Of a stretch of 9,216 nt of DNA, positions 1 through 7,608 are shown piece by piece. A model generated the notes under the pieces. It had not been told where the DNA came from and ran no database searches. It saw nothing but the letters and a program-made list of their open reading frames with translations. Within the stretch, counting starts at the first letter, position 1, and each line of letters begins with the position of its first letter. Origin of the DNA: Candidatus Heimdallarchaeota archaeon (GTDB taxonomy: Archaea > Asgardarchaeota > Heimdallarchaeia > Heimdallarchaeales > Heimdallarchaeaceae); the NCBI GenBank assembly GCA_030628305.1, contig DAOVRE010000045.1:1-9216 (forward strand), written 5' to 3'. The translations under genes and the position numbers were made by a program.

Positions 1-1706
1 ATCTCATCTTGCGCTATAATATTACAAGCTCTTACAGCCGCTCTTCCTGCTTGTGAAACTGTCTCGGGGATATCTTTAGGCCCTGTAGCACACCCAGCAA
101 CGAACACTCCAGTAATTGAAGTTTCAACTGGTTTTAATTTAGGATGAGCTTCTTTGATGAACCCGTTAATACCAAGGGAGAGTCTCAATATACTTGCTAT
201 ATCCTTTGTTCCTTGACTTGGGATAATACCTGTTGCAAGTACAACTAAATCAGCATGTAGTTCAACTGTTTCAGCTGTTAGTGTATTTACACCCTTAACT
301 AAAATCTCATCTCCATCCTGTATTAGCTCAGAAACTTTTCCTCTGATGTAAACAACTTTTGCTTCTTCTGCTGCTCTTTGATAAAACTCCTCGTAATCTT
401 TTCCACCAGTACGTATGTCAATGTAGAAATTGACAGCTGTCCCATCTCGTACTTCATATTTGAACATTAAAGCTTGTTTAGTAGAGTACATACAGCAGAT
501 TTTAGAGCAGTATGGTAAGTGCTTTGCTGGATCTCTTGAACCTGCACAATGGATGAAAACAACATTTTTCACTAATTTTCCATCAGAAGGTCTTCTTAAA
601 GCTCCGGTTGACGGACCTCCTGGGGATATCAATCTTTCGAACTCTAAACCTGTAATAACATCAGGAATATTGCCTTGACCATATTCTCCAAGATTTTCTA
701 TTGGGTATGTATCAAATCCAGTAGCAACAACAATAGCTCCAAATTCATCCTCAATTATCTCAGGTTTCATGTCAAAATCAATAGCTTCAGGACCACAAAC
801 ATCTTTACATTTAGAGCATATGAGAGGGTCGATACCTAAACAATCGTCAGGGTTAATAATATACGATGCTGGAATAGCTTGAGGAAATGCAATATATATC
901 GCTTTACGTGGTGATAAGTCCTCGTTGTACTCATCATGAGCAATAACAGGACATATTGGAACACAATCATCACACATTGTACATTTTTCTTCAATTACAT
1001 AACGTGGTTTTTTCTTTATTTTAACTTTGAAATTACCTACATAACCGTCAACTTGTTCCACTTCAGCATTGGCAATCAGTGTGATGTTAGGATTACGTCC
1101 TATTTCAACCATTTTAGGACTCAGAATACATGCAGAGCAATCTAATGTTGGAAAGGTCTTATCTAACTGTGACATTTTTCCTCCAATGGATGAACTCTTT
1201 TCAACGAGCGTTACTTGATAACCTGATCCTGCAATATCTAATGCTGCTTGTATTCCCGCAATTCCTGCCCCTATTACAAGAGCTTTGTGAGTAACTCCTA
1301 CCTTTTTCCTATCCAAAGGTTCCATTAGAGCAGAACGCATAACAGAACTCTTTACTAATGATTTCGCTTTTTTTGTGCCTTTCTTTTTATCGTCATGAAC
1401 CCATGAAACTTGTTCACGAATATTGACTATTTCTAGTGTATACGGATTTAATCCTTTGTCCTCAATCGCAGCTCTAAAAGTTGGCTCATGCATTCTGGGA
1501 GAACATGCTGCAACTATAACTTTGTCCAGTTTCAGTTCTTCTATATCCTTCTTAATGATTTCTTGACCAGGGTCAGCGCACATATACTTGTAAACACGAC
1601 TACTGGCTACATTAGGAAGAGATTTAGCATACTCTGCAACCTTTTCAGTGTCAACAGTTGCAGATATATTTTTTCCACACTCACAAACATAAACATCTAT
1701 ACGCAT
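1..1706 (-). CDS. hdrA: HdrA, heterodisulfide reductase subunit A-like flavin iron-sulfur protein (3' end outside window)
   Basis: I translated 568 residues from the ATG at 1706 with no in-frame stop; the C-terminus lies beyond position 1. The N-terminal domain has the HdrA cysteines C8/C10 (VCECG), C43 (YMCADPGQ) and C68 (CSPRMHEP). A Rossmann FAD motif, GAGIAG, sits at about 146-151, followed by the HdrA signature GGKMSQLDKTFPTLDCSAC at about 175-193. An inserted ferredoxin domain has C242-x2-C-x2-C-x3-C252 and a second set at C289, C297, C300 and C304. Further on are HCAGSRD (about 386-392), YCSKICC (about 399-405) and the FAD-binding end VFVAGCATGPKDIPETVSQA (about 534-553). In known systems HdrA is a cytoplasmic FAD protein that splits or merges electron pairs between a two-electron donor, ferredoxin and HdrBC. 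It starts 13 bases after flxA stops and is the last visible gene of the run. No MvhD fusion is seen; MvhD is a separate gene here. Family certain; partner acceptor unknown. Confidence 0.95.
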   Translation of the reverse strand, partial: MRIDVYVCECGKNISATVDTEKVAEYAKSLPNVASSRVYKYMCADPGQEIIKKDIEELKLDKVIVAACSPRMHEPTFRAAIEDKGLNPYTLEIVNIREQVSWVHDDKKKGTKKAKSLVKSSVMRSALMEPLDRKKVGVTHKALVIGAGIAGIQAALDIAGSGYQVTLVEKSSSIGGKMSQLDKTFPTLDCSACILSPKMVEIGRNPNITLIANAEVEQVDGYVGNFKVKIKKKPRYVIEEKCTMCDDCVPICPVIAHDEYNEDLSPRKAIYIAFPQAIPASYIINPDDCLGIDPLICSKCKDVCGPEAIDFDMKPEIIEDEFGAIVVATGFDTYPIENLGEYGQGNIPDVITGLEFERLISPGGPSTGALRRPSDGKLVKNVVFIHCAGSRDPAKHLPYCSKICCMYSTKQALMFKYEVRDGTAVNFYIDIRTGGKDYEEFYQRAAEEAKVVYIRGKVSELIQDGDEILVKGVNTLTAETVELHADLVVLATGIIPSQGTKDIASILRLSLGINGFIKEAHPKLKPVETSITGVFVAGCATGPKDIPETVSQAGRAAVRACNIIAQDE

Positions 1707-1719
1707 AGTTTCACGACCT

Positions 1720-2565
1720 TTACATATCTCCTTCAAGATTTTTTAACTGAGCATTCGAAAATACTGGACCATCTTTGCAAACATAAAGATTACCTATATT
1801 GCATCTTCCGCAAATTCCAACCCCGCACTTCATTCTCATTTCTAAAGTTGTATAAATTTGCTCATCTTTGTATCCTAATTCTAGTAGGTTTTGAATGACG
1901 AATTTAATCATGATTGGGGGACCACACGTAATAGCAATTGTATTTTCGGATGGGGGATTAACTTTGAGTAGATTAGAGGGAACAAATCCTACGAAATGTT
2001 TCCACCCCTCTTCTACTACATCAATAGAGAGATGTACTTTTACGTCATCGCGTAATCGTAACTCAGCAAATTCATCCTTGAAACACAAATCATTTGATGT
2101 TCTTGCTCCATAGATAATATCTAGATTGCCATATTGATCTCTATTTTTAGTAGCAAGAGTATAGTTGACTATGGATCTTAATGGTGCCATTCCGATACCT
2201 CCTCCGATGAAAACAATATTCTTGTTTTTCCATCCTTCTACGTCAAAATGATTACCATAAGGTCCTCTTACACCAACTGTATCTCCCACTTCTGTTTCAT
2301 GCAATGCTGAAGTATTTATTCCTTGTTTCATTACACTTACTTCAAGATAATCTTTCTCTGTAGGTGAGGATGAAATTGCAAACATACTTTCACCTTTGCC
2401 TAGACTACTTAACATGATACACTGACCAGGGACAAAACTGAACTCTTTTTGGATTTTTTCATCTTGTATTACTAGTCTGAATGTCTTTATCGCTCTTTCA
2501 CCAGTAACCTCAACTTTTATCTTTTCAATAGTTGCCAACGTAGGTTGGTAAGGATTTTCTGTCAT
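1720..2565 (-). CDS. flxA: FAD/NAD(P)-binding, [2Fe-2S] oxidoreductase subunit (FlxA / sulfhydrogenase gamma type)
   Basis: This 281-residue cytoplasmic protein has the ferredoxin-NADP reductase fold. A beta-barrel FAD domain covers about 1-112, with FAISSSP at 62-68 in the flavin-binding position. There the usual R-x-Y-S becomes S-M-F-A, so the FAD contact differs from plant-type reductases. The nucleotide domain has GGGIGMAPLRS at 121-131 and ITCGPPIM at 212-219. The C-terminus has a [2Fe-2S] loop, C247, C252, C255 and C263, as in PyrK, sulfhydrogenase gamma and anaerobic sulfite reductase B. It probably exchanges hydride with NADH or NADPH and passes electrons to the Flx iron-sulfur subunits and HdrA. 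The ATG shares four bases (ATGA) with the end of flxB, so translation is probably coupled. Alternatives are a gamma subunit of a NiFe hydrogenase or of a sulfite reductase, but no catalytic subunit of either is in the window. NAD versus NADP cannot be decided by eye. Confidence 0.88.
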   Translation of the reverse strand: MTENPYQPTLATIEKIKVEVTGERAIKTFRLVIQDEKIQKEFSFVPGQCIMLSSLGKGESMFAISSSPTEKDYLEVSVMKQGINTSALHETEVGDTVGVRGPYGNHFDVEGWKNKNIVFIGGGIGMAPLRSIVNYTLATKNRDQYGNLDIIYGARTSNDLCFKDEFAELRLRDDVKVHLSIDVVEEGWKHFVGFVPSNLLKVNPPSENTIAITCGPPIMIKFVIQNLLELGYKDEQIYTTLEMRMKCGVGICGRCNIGNLYVCKDGPVFSNAQLKNLEGDM

Positions 2566-3587
2566 AGTTCCATCTCACTTACTCGGTTCATTAATTCAAT
2601 AATATCTATATTAACAGGACAATATCTGATGCACCTACCACAGCCTGTACATGCGATAACATCAGAATTTTTTGGAAAGTAACTGTATTTATGATAAAAC
2701 CTATTTCTCAATCTATGCATTCTTGCTGGACGTGGATTATGTCCTGAAGTATGCATTGTGTATTCGGGGAACATACACGCATCCCAGACTCGAATTCTAG
2801 CACCTTTATCTAGCGTACTTTCATCTTGCATATCAAAACAATGGCAGGTCGGGCACAGATATGTACAAGTTCCGCAACCTATACATTTTTTGGCATATTC
2901 TTCCCAAATTGGATGATTAAACATTTTATCCATTTTTTCTTCAATGCCATCTACTTTCAAATTTCGTTTTATTAATTTGATTGCTTCTTCTTCTTTAGCG
3001 TTCTTAGCTTCTATTTGTTTTGGTGAAGCTGGTGTGAAAAATCTACTGAAATCGTTAATAAATCCCTTCCCTTTTTCAGTCATAACTTCTACTAGATAGT
3101 TCTCTTCAATATCCGTAAATAGAATATCAACATATTTTCCGGAAGCAGGACTATCACCAAATGAAGTACAAAAACAACTTGTGTCAGGTTGATCACAGCT
3201 TAATCCGATCAAAACACTGTTTCCCCTATTTGCCTTATATAATGGATCTACATAATCACCAAGAAACACTGGATCAAGTATCCTAAAACCTTTAGCATCA
3301 CAAGGTCTAATAGCAAAAATTGCTGTTTTTTCATTTCTAATTTCTTTAGGTTTAATAGTTCCTTTTGTACCAGGTTCCATTAGAAAGAGCGTTTCAGTTT
3401 GATTAAACAATATTGCTTTGGGGGGCATTCTAGAATTTAGGTAAGATAGATCCATCTCTGAATAATCTTTTATAATATTAAAACCAGAAAATCCTTTCTC
3501 CTCTGTGGGAGCGAATAATCTGTAGCTTTTTATTATGGTATTAATGATTTCAGGGAAATTTTCTTTTGATATTACTAGACTTTCCAT
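2562..3587 (-). CDS. flxB: 4Fe-4S dicluster electron-transfer subunit (FlxB / sulfhydrogenase beta type)
   Basis: This is a 341-residue soluble protein. The N-terminal part (about 1-180) has the beta-subunit motifs AIRPCDAKGF (92-101), GLSCDQPDTSCFC (128-140) and SFGDSPASG (142-150). The C-terminal part carries two cluster sites: C235-x2-C-x2-C-x3-C245 followed by C248 and C250, and C313-x2-C-x2-C-x3-C323. These resemble the beta subunit of Pyrococcus sulfhydrogenase and subunit A of anaerobic sulfite reductase, which wire a flavin gamma subunit to a catalytic or adaptor subunit. Here the neighbours are FlxA on one side and the paralogous FlxC on the other, so it most likely conducts electrons between the NAD(P)-binding flavin protein and MvhD/HdrA. 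The ATG lies nine bases after the flxC stop, with only a weak AGTGA-like ribosome site. Assignment as FlxB rather than a hydrogenase beta subunit rests on context. Confidence 0.85.
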   Translation of the reverse strand: MESLVISKENFPEIINTIIKSYRLFAPTEEKGFSGFNIIKDYSEMDLSYLNSRMPPKAILFNQTETLFLMEPGTKGTIKPKEIRNEKTAIFAIRPCDAKGFRILDPVFLGDYVDPLYKANRGNSVLIGLSCDQPDTSCFCTSFGDSPASGKYVDILFTDIEENYLVEVMTEKGKGFINDFSRFFTPASPKQIEAKNAKEEEAIKLIKRNLKVDGIEEKMDKMFNHPIWEEYAKKCIGCGTCTYLCPTCHCFDMQDESTLDKGARIRVWDACMFPEYTMHTSGHNPRPARMHRLRNRFYHKYSYFPKNSDVIACTGCGRCIRYCPVNIDIIELMNRVSEMEL

Positions 3588-3596
3588 TTCTTCACT

Positions 3597-4580
3597 TCAC
3601 TTTATGAATTCTTCGGGATCATCAGGATTGAAGCTACCAAGCAATGGTTTGGCATCAATGTCCAATCCTGGTGTATATTCAAACATTTCTTTTACTTCTT
3701 TCCCTAATTTTTTGTTTAATTCCATTAAGGGGATATCCATCGGACACGCGCTTTCGCATGCTCCACAACTAATACATCTTCCTGCAAGATGAAAAGCTCT
3801 CATTATATTCCATGCTGTATTTTCAGAAATATTGACGGAACGTCTAATCCATTGAGGTTCAAGTAAATCAACCATACATGTACTACAATAACATAATGGA
3901 CATGCCTCTCTACAAGCATAACAGCGGATACATCTTTGAAATTGTTCTTCCCAATATTCCCATCTATTTTCTAAGGGCACTTCTTCCAATTCTTTTATTC
4001 CTTCGTATTCTGCCTTAGGATTAACTTCAACTTCTTCTCCAATCATTACATCATATAATACGGGATTTGGGTACTCACAAGTTTTACAGACTTCAGCTAA
4101 GAGTTCTTGTTTAGGAATTTTATGTTCTTTTCCTTCAACTGTAAAAACATATTCATCATTAATTTCATTTATTTCAGTAATTTCTGATTGGTTTGGAAAT
4201 CTCTTCTCTATCTCTTTTTGATCAATTACACCTGGGCATGGGATGCCTAACAATACAACTTCTTCTCTTTTCATTCCATTTTCCTGGATGATTTGAACTA
4301 TTGCCCTTGAATCGCATCCCTTTACCACAAGACCTATTTTTCTTTTATCTTCTTCTTCCCCTCTTTTTAGAGGAAGTTTTTCTTCCTTAAGAGGATATTT
4401 TGCTAGATTTTTGTTACATAGAGGAGTAAAAATAAATTGTTCAACATCTTTAGGAGTATATGCAAATGCTGCACTTGTCTGAAATCCGTAGGATCCTTTT
4501 TTGTAGCCAATAATATATTTAACATCTTTTCTTGCAAGTGTTTCTTTGGCAACTTCAACAAGTTTTTTCTGATCTACCAT
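3597..4580 (-). CDS. flxC: 4Fe-4S dicluster electron-transfer subunit, second copy (FlxC type)
   Basis: This 327-residue soluble protein is a paralogue of the next gene. It has KGCDSRA at 87-93 where FlxB has RPCDAKG, then GIPCPG (112-117) and CKTC (165-168). A cysteine-dense cluster region follows with C217, C220, C223 and C227, then C230, C232 and C235. A second site is C269-x2-C-x2-C-x3-C279. The family joins FrhB/HydB-like N-terminal domains to a two-cluster ferredoxin domain. A tandem pair of beta-type subunits is what the FlxABCD-HdrABC gene set has, and this is the main reason for the FlxC call. The start is well supported: GGAGG at 4589-4593 lies eight bases before the ATG, which overlaps the mvhD/flxD stop by seven bases. 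It probably hands electrons between FlxB and MvhD. An alternative name is coenzyme F420 hydrogenase/dehydrogenase beta-like protein; no F420 dependence can be shown from sequence. Confidence 0.83.
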   Translation of the reverse strand: MVDQKKLVEVAKETLARKDVKYIIGYKKGSYGFQTSAAFAYTPKDVEQFIFTPLCNKNLAKYPLKEEKLPLKRGEEEDKRKIGLVVKGCDSRAIVQIIQENGMKREEVVLLGIPCPGVIDQKEIEKRFPNQSEITEINEINDEYVFTVEGKEHKIPKQELLAEVCKTCEYPNPVLYDVMIGEEVEVNPKAEYEGIKELEEVPLENRWEYWEEQFQRCIRCYACREACPLCYCSTCMVDLLEPQWIRRSVNISENTAWNIMRAFHLAGRCISCGACESACPMDIPLMELNKKLGKEVKEMFEYTPGLDIDAKPLLGSFNPDDPEEFIK

Positions 4581-4999
4581 TCGTTCTTCCTCCGAATTTT
4601 GGTGTTAGGTCCTAACTTTCTGATTTCTTCAGTTACTTCATCCACAACATCTGCAAATTTTCTTCCTTCAGCAGCTGAGACCCATGTCATCTTAACCCTC
4701 TCCGGGTTAATTCCCATAAATTCAAGCAACTTTTTCATAACAGATATTCTTCTTCTTGCAAGATAGTTGCCGTGCTGGTAATGACAATCACCTGGGTGGC
4801 ACCCTCCAATTAAAACTCCATCTGCACCTTGTTGTAATGCATTAATAACAAACATTGGGTTAATTCTTCCTGTGCACATAACCCGAATAACTTTAACATT
4901 GGGTGAGTATTGAATTCTGCTTGTACCAGCTAAGTCTGCACCGGCATATGAGCACCAGTTGCATAAGAATCCAATGATATTTGGTTCGAAATCTTCCAT
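4574..4999 (-). CDS. mvhD: MvhD/FlxD-like [2Fe-2S] adaptor subunit for HdrA
   Basis: The 141-residue reading from the ATG at 4999 (MEDFEPNI) fits the usual MvhD length. A longer frame opens with TTG at 5080 and overlaps korC by 47 bases, but its extra 27 residues look unlike the family, so I prefer 4999. Family hallmarks are clear: FLCNWCSYAGADLAG near the start, then RVMCTGRI, then GGCHPGDCHYQHGNYLARRR. The cysteines in these blocks bind a [2Fe-2S] cluster in characterised MvhD. The protein is the bridge that carries electrons from a hydrogenase, formate dehydrogenase or Flx module into HdrA. No hydrogenase is visible, and flxC, flxB, flxA and hdrA follow directly, which argues for a hydrogen-independent FlxD role. 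The gap after korC is 34 bases. The ribosome site is weak (AGG a few bases before the start). Confidence 0.92.
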   Translation of the reverse strand: MEDFEPNIIGFLCNWCSYAGADLAGTSRIQYSPNVKVIRVMCTGRINPMFVINALQQGADGVLIGGCHPGDCHYQHGNYLARRRISVMKKLLEFMGINPERVKMTWVSAAEGRKFADVVDEVTEEIRKLGPNTKIRRKNEW

Positions 5000-5033
5000 C
5001 TTTATACGCCTAATTCCATGTATTCTTGAATAA

Positions 5034-5573
5034 TCATTTGTGATTTTTTCCTTTTTCGAAAGCAGTAAGATTTTTCTCAATGAACCTTGCTCGTACTTTC
5101 GCTTTCATTACTTGAATAAATGCCTCTTCAGTGAAAAGGTCAGTATTGGCACATACGAATCCTAACATTGCTATATTTGCATATAAACGACTTCCAAGCG
5201 TTTCTGCTATTGCGGTTGCGGGTAGTTTGAAAATTTTACTAGCTTTCTTTGCATGGTCATCTAAAGTTACAAGGTTTTCCTCAACAAAGATAATTCCACC
5301 TTCTTTCAAACGGGGAATATATTTGTGATAAGCTTCTTCAGACATTACAACAAAATAATCAAATTCTGTTGATTTAGGATAATCAATGGTTTGAGTGTCA
5401 ATAACAACATCACAGCTACTTGCTCCTCCTCTACTTTCTGGACCATAGCTTTGTGTCATTACTGAATGCTTACCTTCTTCATGAAGACTGATAACTTCTC
5501 CAACAAGTCTTCCCATAAGAGCAATTCCTTGCCCACCAAATCCTGCAAAACGAATTTCAATTCTGTCACTCAT
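5034..5573 (-). CDS. korC: 2-oxoacid:ferredoxin oxidoreductase gamma subunit (KorC/KorG)
   Basis: This 179-residue protein opens with the gamma-subunit signature RFAGFGGQGIALMGRLVGE (about 8-26), followed by MTQSYGPESRGGASSCDVVI (about 39-58). The remainder has the usual beta/alpha pattern ending in a charged tail. In the enzyme family this subunit completes the coenzyme A-binding side of the complex that converts a 2-oxoacid plus CoA and oxidised ferredoxin to acyl-CoA, CO2 and reduced ferredoxin. It starts two bases after the korB stop behind a GGGGG-type ribosome site, and its length is normal for a free-standing gamma subunit. The PESRGG motif is shared by Kor and related enzymes, so this subunit alone does not fix the substrate. 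Confidence 0.93.
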   Translation of the reverse strand: MSDRIEIRFAGFGGQGIALMGRLVGEVISLHEEGKHSVMTQSYGPESRGGASSCDVVIDTQTIDYPKSTEFDYFVVMSEEAYHKYIPRLKEGGIIFVEENLVTLDDHAKKASKIFKLPATAIAETLGSRLYANIAMLGFVCANTDLFTEEAFIQVMKAKVRARFIEKNLTAFEKGKNHK

Positions 5574-5575
5574 TT

Positions 5576-6445
5576 TTATGCCCCCTTATCTTTAGATGCT
5601 GTCGCTATTCTTTGAATGCTGAACAAATTGTCTGTCAAGGTAGGTTTCTCATGAATATCTACAAATTTGCCTACAATAATCGGTCCTTCCTTACCAATTG
5701 CGACCTTTTCTGTATCTATTCCGTGTTCAATTACTGATCTTTCCTTGAAATTTTCTAATATTGCTATTCCTTCTCTTAACTGGTTTCTTCTACCATAAGT
5801 TGTTGGACATGCACCCAAAATCTCAACAAAAGAGAATCCTTTGTGATTGATTGCTTCAACAAAAGATTCTTTTACTCTTCTAACATCTAAAGCTGTCCAT
5901 CTTGCAACATAAGTGGCCCCACATGATTTTACGAGTTCTGGCAAATTGAAAGGCTCTTCTATGTTACTGTAGGGTGCTGTAGTCTGAACTTGACCTTTAT
6001 ATGAAGTTGGACCAACTTGTCCTCCTGTCATACCATATTGAAAATTATTTACACAAATAACTGTAATGTCAGCATTTCTTCTTGCGGCATGTATCAGGTG
6101 ATTTCCACCAATTGAAGCGAGATCTCCATCTCCTGAGATAACTATCACTTTTCTATTAGGATCAGTTAGACCAAGACCAATCGCAAAAGGTATTGCTCTT
6201 CCATGTGTTGTGTGGAAAGAATCGAAATTCAAATATCCTGCTGTCCGACCGGTACACCCAATTCCAGAAATAACAGATATGTTTTTTGGATCAATGCCTG
6301 TTTCTTTTATTGCTTCAATAATCACAGTCATGACTGATCCCAAACTACATCCTGGGCACCAAATATGTGGTATTCTCCCTTTTCTTAGGTACTTATCAAG
6401 TGGATGTTCTTCTGCTTCTAACAAACCTATTTCCTCTTCAGTCAT
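5576..6445 (-). CDS. korB: 2-oxoacid:ferredoxin oxidoreductase beta subunit, TPP-binding (KorB)
   Basis: This 289-residue subunit carries the thiamine pyrophosphate site: GDGDLASIGGNHLIHAARR at 105-123, with the closing asparagines N133-N134 in VNNFQYGMTGGQ. Four cysteines expected to bind the proximal [4Fe-4S] cluster are present: C30 and C33 (WCPGCSLG), C64 (GIGCTGR) and C213 (GACPTTYG). GQVGPTSYKG (142-151) and the HTTHGRA block (78-84) are typical of 2-oxoglutarate-type enzymes. It performs decarboxylation of the 2-oxoacid and the first electron transfer towards ferredoxin. The ATG overlaps the korA stop as ATGA, with a GAGG eight bases upstream. All catalytic and cluster residues I looked for are present, so the enzyme should be active. 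The physiological direction, oxidation or reductive carboxylation, cannot be read from the sequence. Confidence 0.95.
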   Translation of the reverse strand: MTEEEIGLLEAEEHPLDKYLRKGRIPHIWCPGCSLGSVMTVIIEAIKETGIDPKNISVISGIGCTGRTAGYLNFDSFHTTHGRAIPFAIGLGLTDPNRKVIVISGDGDLASIGGNHLIHAARRNADITVICVNNFQYGMTGGQVGPTSYKGQVQTTAPYSNIEEPFNLPELVKSCGATYVARWTALDVRRVKESFVEAINHKGFSFVEILGACPTTYGRRNQLREGIAILENFKERSVIEHGIDTEKVAIGKEGPIIVGKFVDIHEKPTLTDNLFSIQRIATASKDKGA

Positions 6446-7608
6446 TTCATTAGCCTCTCTATTTCTTCTACAATTTCTGTTGGTGTATGAATCGCCCCAC
6501 CCAGTTTTAGTAATCCGTGAACTTCTGCTTTTCCTTTAACAACCCTTTGAACTTCTTTTGTAACTTGTCCTGAGTTTATTTCTGCTATGAAAATAGCTTT
6601 AACTTTTTCAGCAATTTGATCAATTTGTTCGTCTGGAAATGGCCAAATGGTGATTAATCTCAGATATCCAGCTTTTAGACCCTTTTTTCTAGCAAGATTA
6701 ACAGCTCCCTTAGCTGCTCTTGAACTTATACCGAAAGAGATGATTACAAATTCAGCATCATCAAGCATGTACTCTTCAAGTTTGATTATTTTATCTTTGT
6801 TTTTTCTAATTTTATCTAGAAGTCTTGTAAGTAGAACTTCTTGTGCGTCCGCTTCAAGAGCAGGATATCCTCTTTCATCATGAGTCAAACCTGTTGTGAT
6901 TACATTATACCCCTCACCCGCAACAGCCATTGGAGGTATCAAGTCTTCATCTGCTTTATAGGGTAGATGACCGTTAGCTTCGTTAGTTGGTTTCTTCCTA
7001 TTGACAATTTTAATTTTCTCTTTATCTGGAATAACAAGTTTTTCACTCATGTGACCAATTGTTTCATCCATCAGAATAGTTACAGGAACTCTGTACTCCT
7101 CTGCCAGATTAAATGCTGTAATAGCGAGGTCAAAGCATTCTTGCACACTATTTGGTGAAAGTGCGATAATTTCATAATCTCCATGACTTCCCCATCTTGC
7201 TTGTTGAATATCCTGTTGACCTACTAAAGTTGGTAATCCTGTAGATGGTCCACCGCGTTGAACATTAACTATAACACAAGGAGTTTCTGTCATGATTCCT
7301 AAACCAATGTTTTCCAACATTAAGGAATAGCCTGGTCCAGAAGTAGCTGTCATAGATTTCCATCCACCCCAACTTGCACCTAGAATTGAAGCTATTGAAG
7401 CAATTTCATCCTCGAATTGAACAAAATGTCCATTAGTTTGGGGTAACTTAATTGACATATGTTCTGCAACTTCAGAACTTGGAGTAATGGGATATCCCCC
7501 AAAAAACTTACATCCAGCAGCAAGAGATCCTTCAGCTACTGCTAAATTTCCACTAGTAAAATATTCCCCAGTATTAACCATTGGCGTATTTTCTTTTTTA
7601 TCACTCAA
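6442..7608 (-). CDS. korA: 2-oxoacid:ferredoxin oxidoreductase alpha subunit (KorA)
   Basis: The 388-residue protein shows the alpha-subunit blocks GYPITPSSEVAEHM (38-51), FVQFEDEIASIASILGASWG (62-81), TATSGPGYSLM (87-97) and QRGGPSTGLPTLVGQQDIQQ (117-136). The GYPITPSSE and PSTGLPT patterns favour 2-oxoglutarate over pyruvate, but 2-oxoisovalerate or related acids are not excluded. Alpha and gamma are separate proteins here, unlike the fused alpha subunits of some lineages. The chosen start is TTG at 7608: GGAGG at 7618-7622 stands nine bases before it, and it overlaps the korD stop by eight bases. An ATG ten codons in (7581) has no ribosome site but would also leave the conserved region intact. 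It contributes to the substrate and TPP pocket with KorB. Confidence 0.95.
   Translation of the reverse strand: MSDKKENTPMVNTGEYFTSGNLAVAEGSLAAGCKFFGGYPITPSSEVAEHMSIKLPQTNGHFVQFEDEIASIASILGASWGGWKSMTATSGPGYSLMLENIGLGIMTETPCVIVNVQRGGPSTGLPTLVGQQDIQQARWGSHGDYEIIALSPNSVQECFDLAITAFNLAEEYRVPVTILMDETIGHMSEKLVIPDKEKIKIVNRKKPTNEANGHLPYKADEDLIPPMAVAGEGYNVITTGLTHDERGYPALEADAQEVLLTRLLDKIRKNKDKIIKLEEYMLDDAEFVIISFGISSRAAKGAVNLARKKGLKAGYLRLITIWPFPDEQIDQIAEKVKAIFIAEINSGQVTKEVQRVVKGKAEVHGLLKLGGAIHTPTEIVEEIERLMK

Noticed and set aside
430..2113. Plus-strand open frames at 430-678, 936-1145, 1488-1898 and 1895-2113
   Set aside because: They lie opposite hdrA and flxA, whose conserved motifs run through the same bases; the plus-strand products are low-complexity or unrecognisable.
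5000..5080. N-terminal extension of mvhD/flxD into korC from the TTG at 5080
   Set aside because: The extra 27 residues do not resemble MvhD, which normally starts just before the FLCNWC motif; the ATG at 4999 gives the family length.
1..5080. NiFe hydrogenase operon
   Set aside because: Beta-, gamma- and MvhD-type subunits are present, but no large or small hydrogenase subunit is seen; the tandem beta paralogues plus HdrA fit Flx-Hdr better. The left flank could change this.
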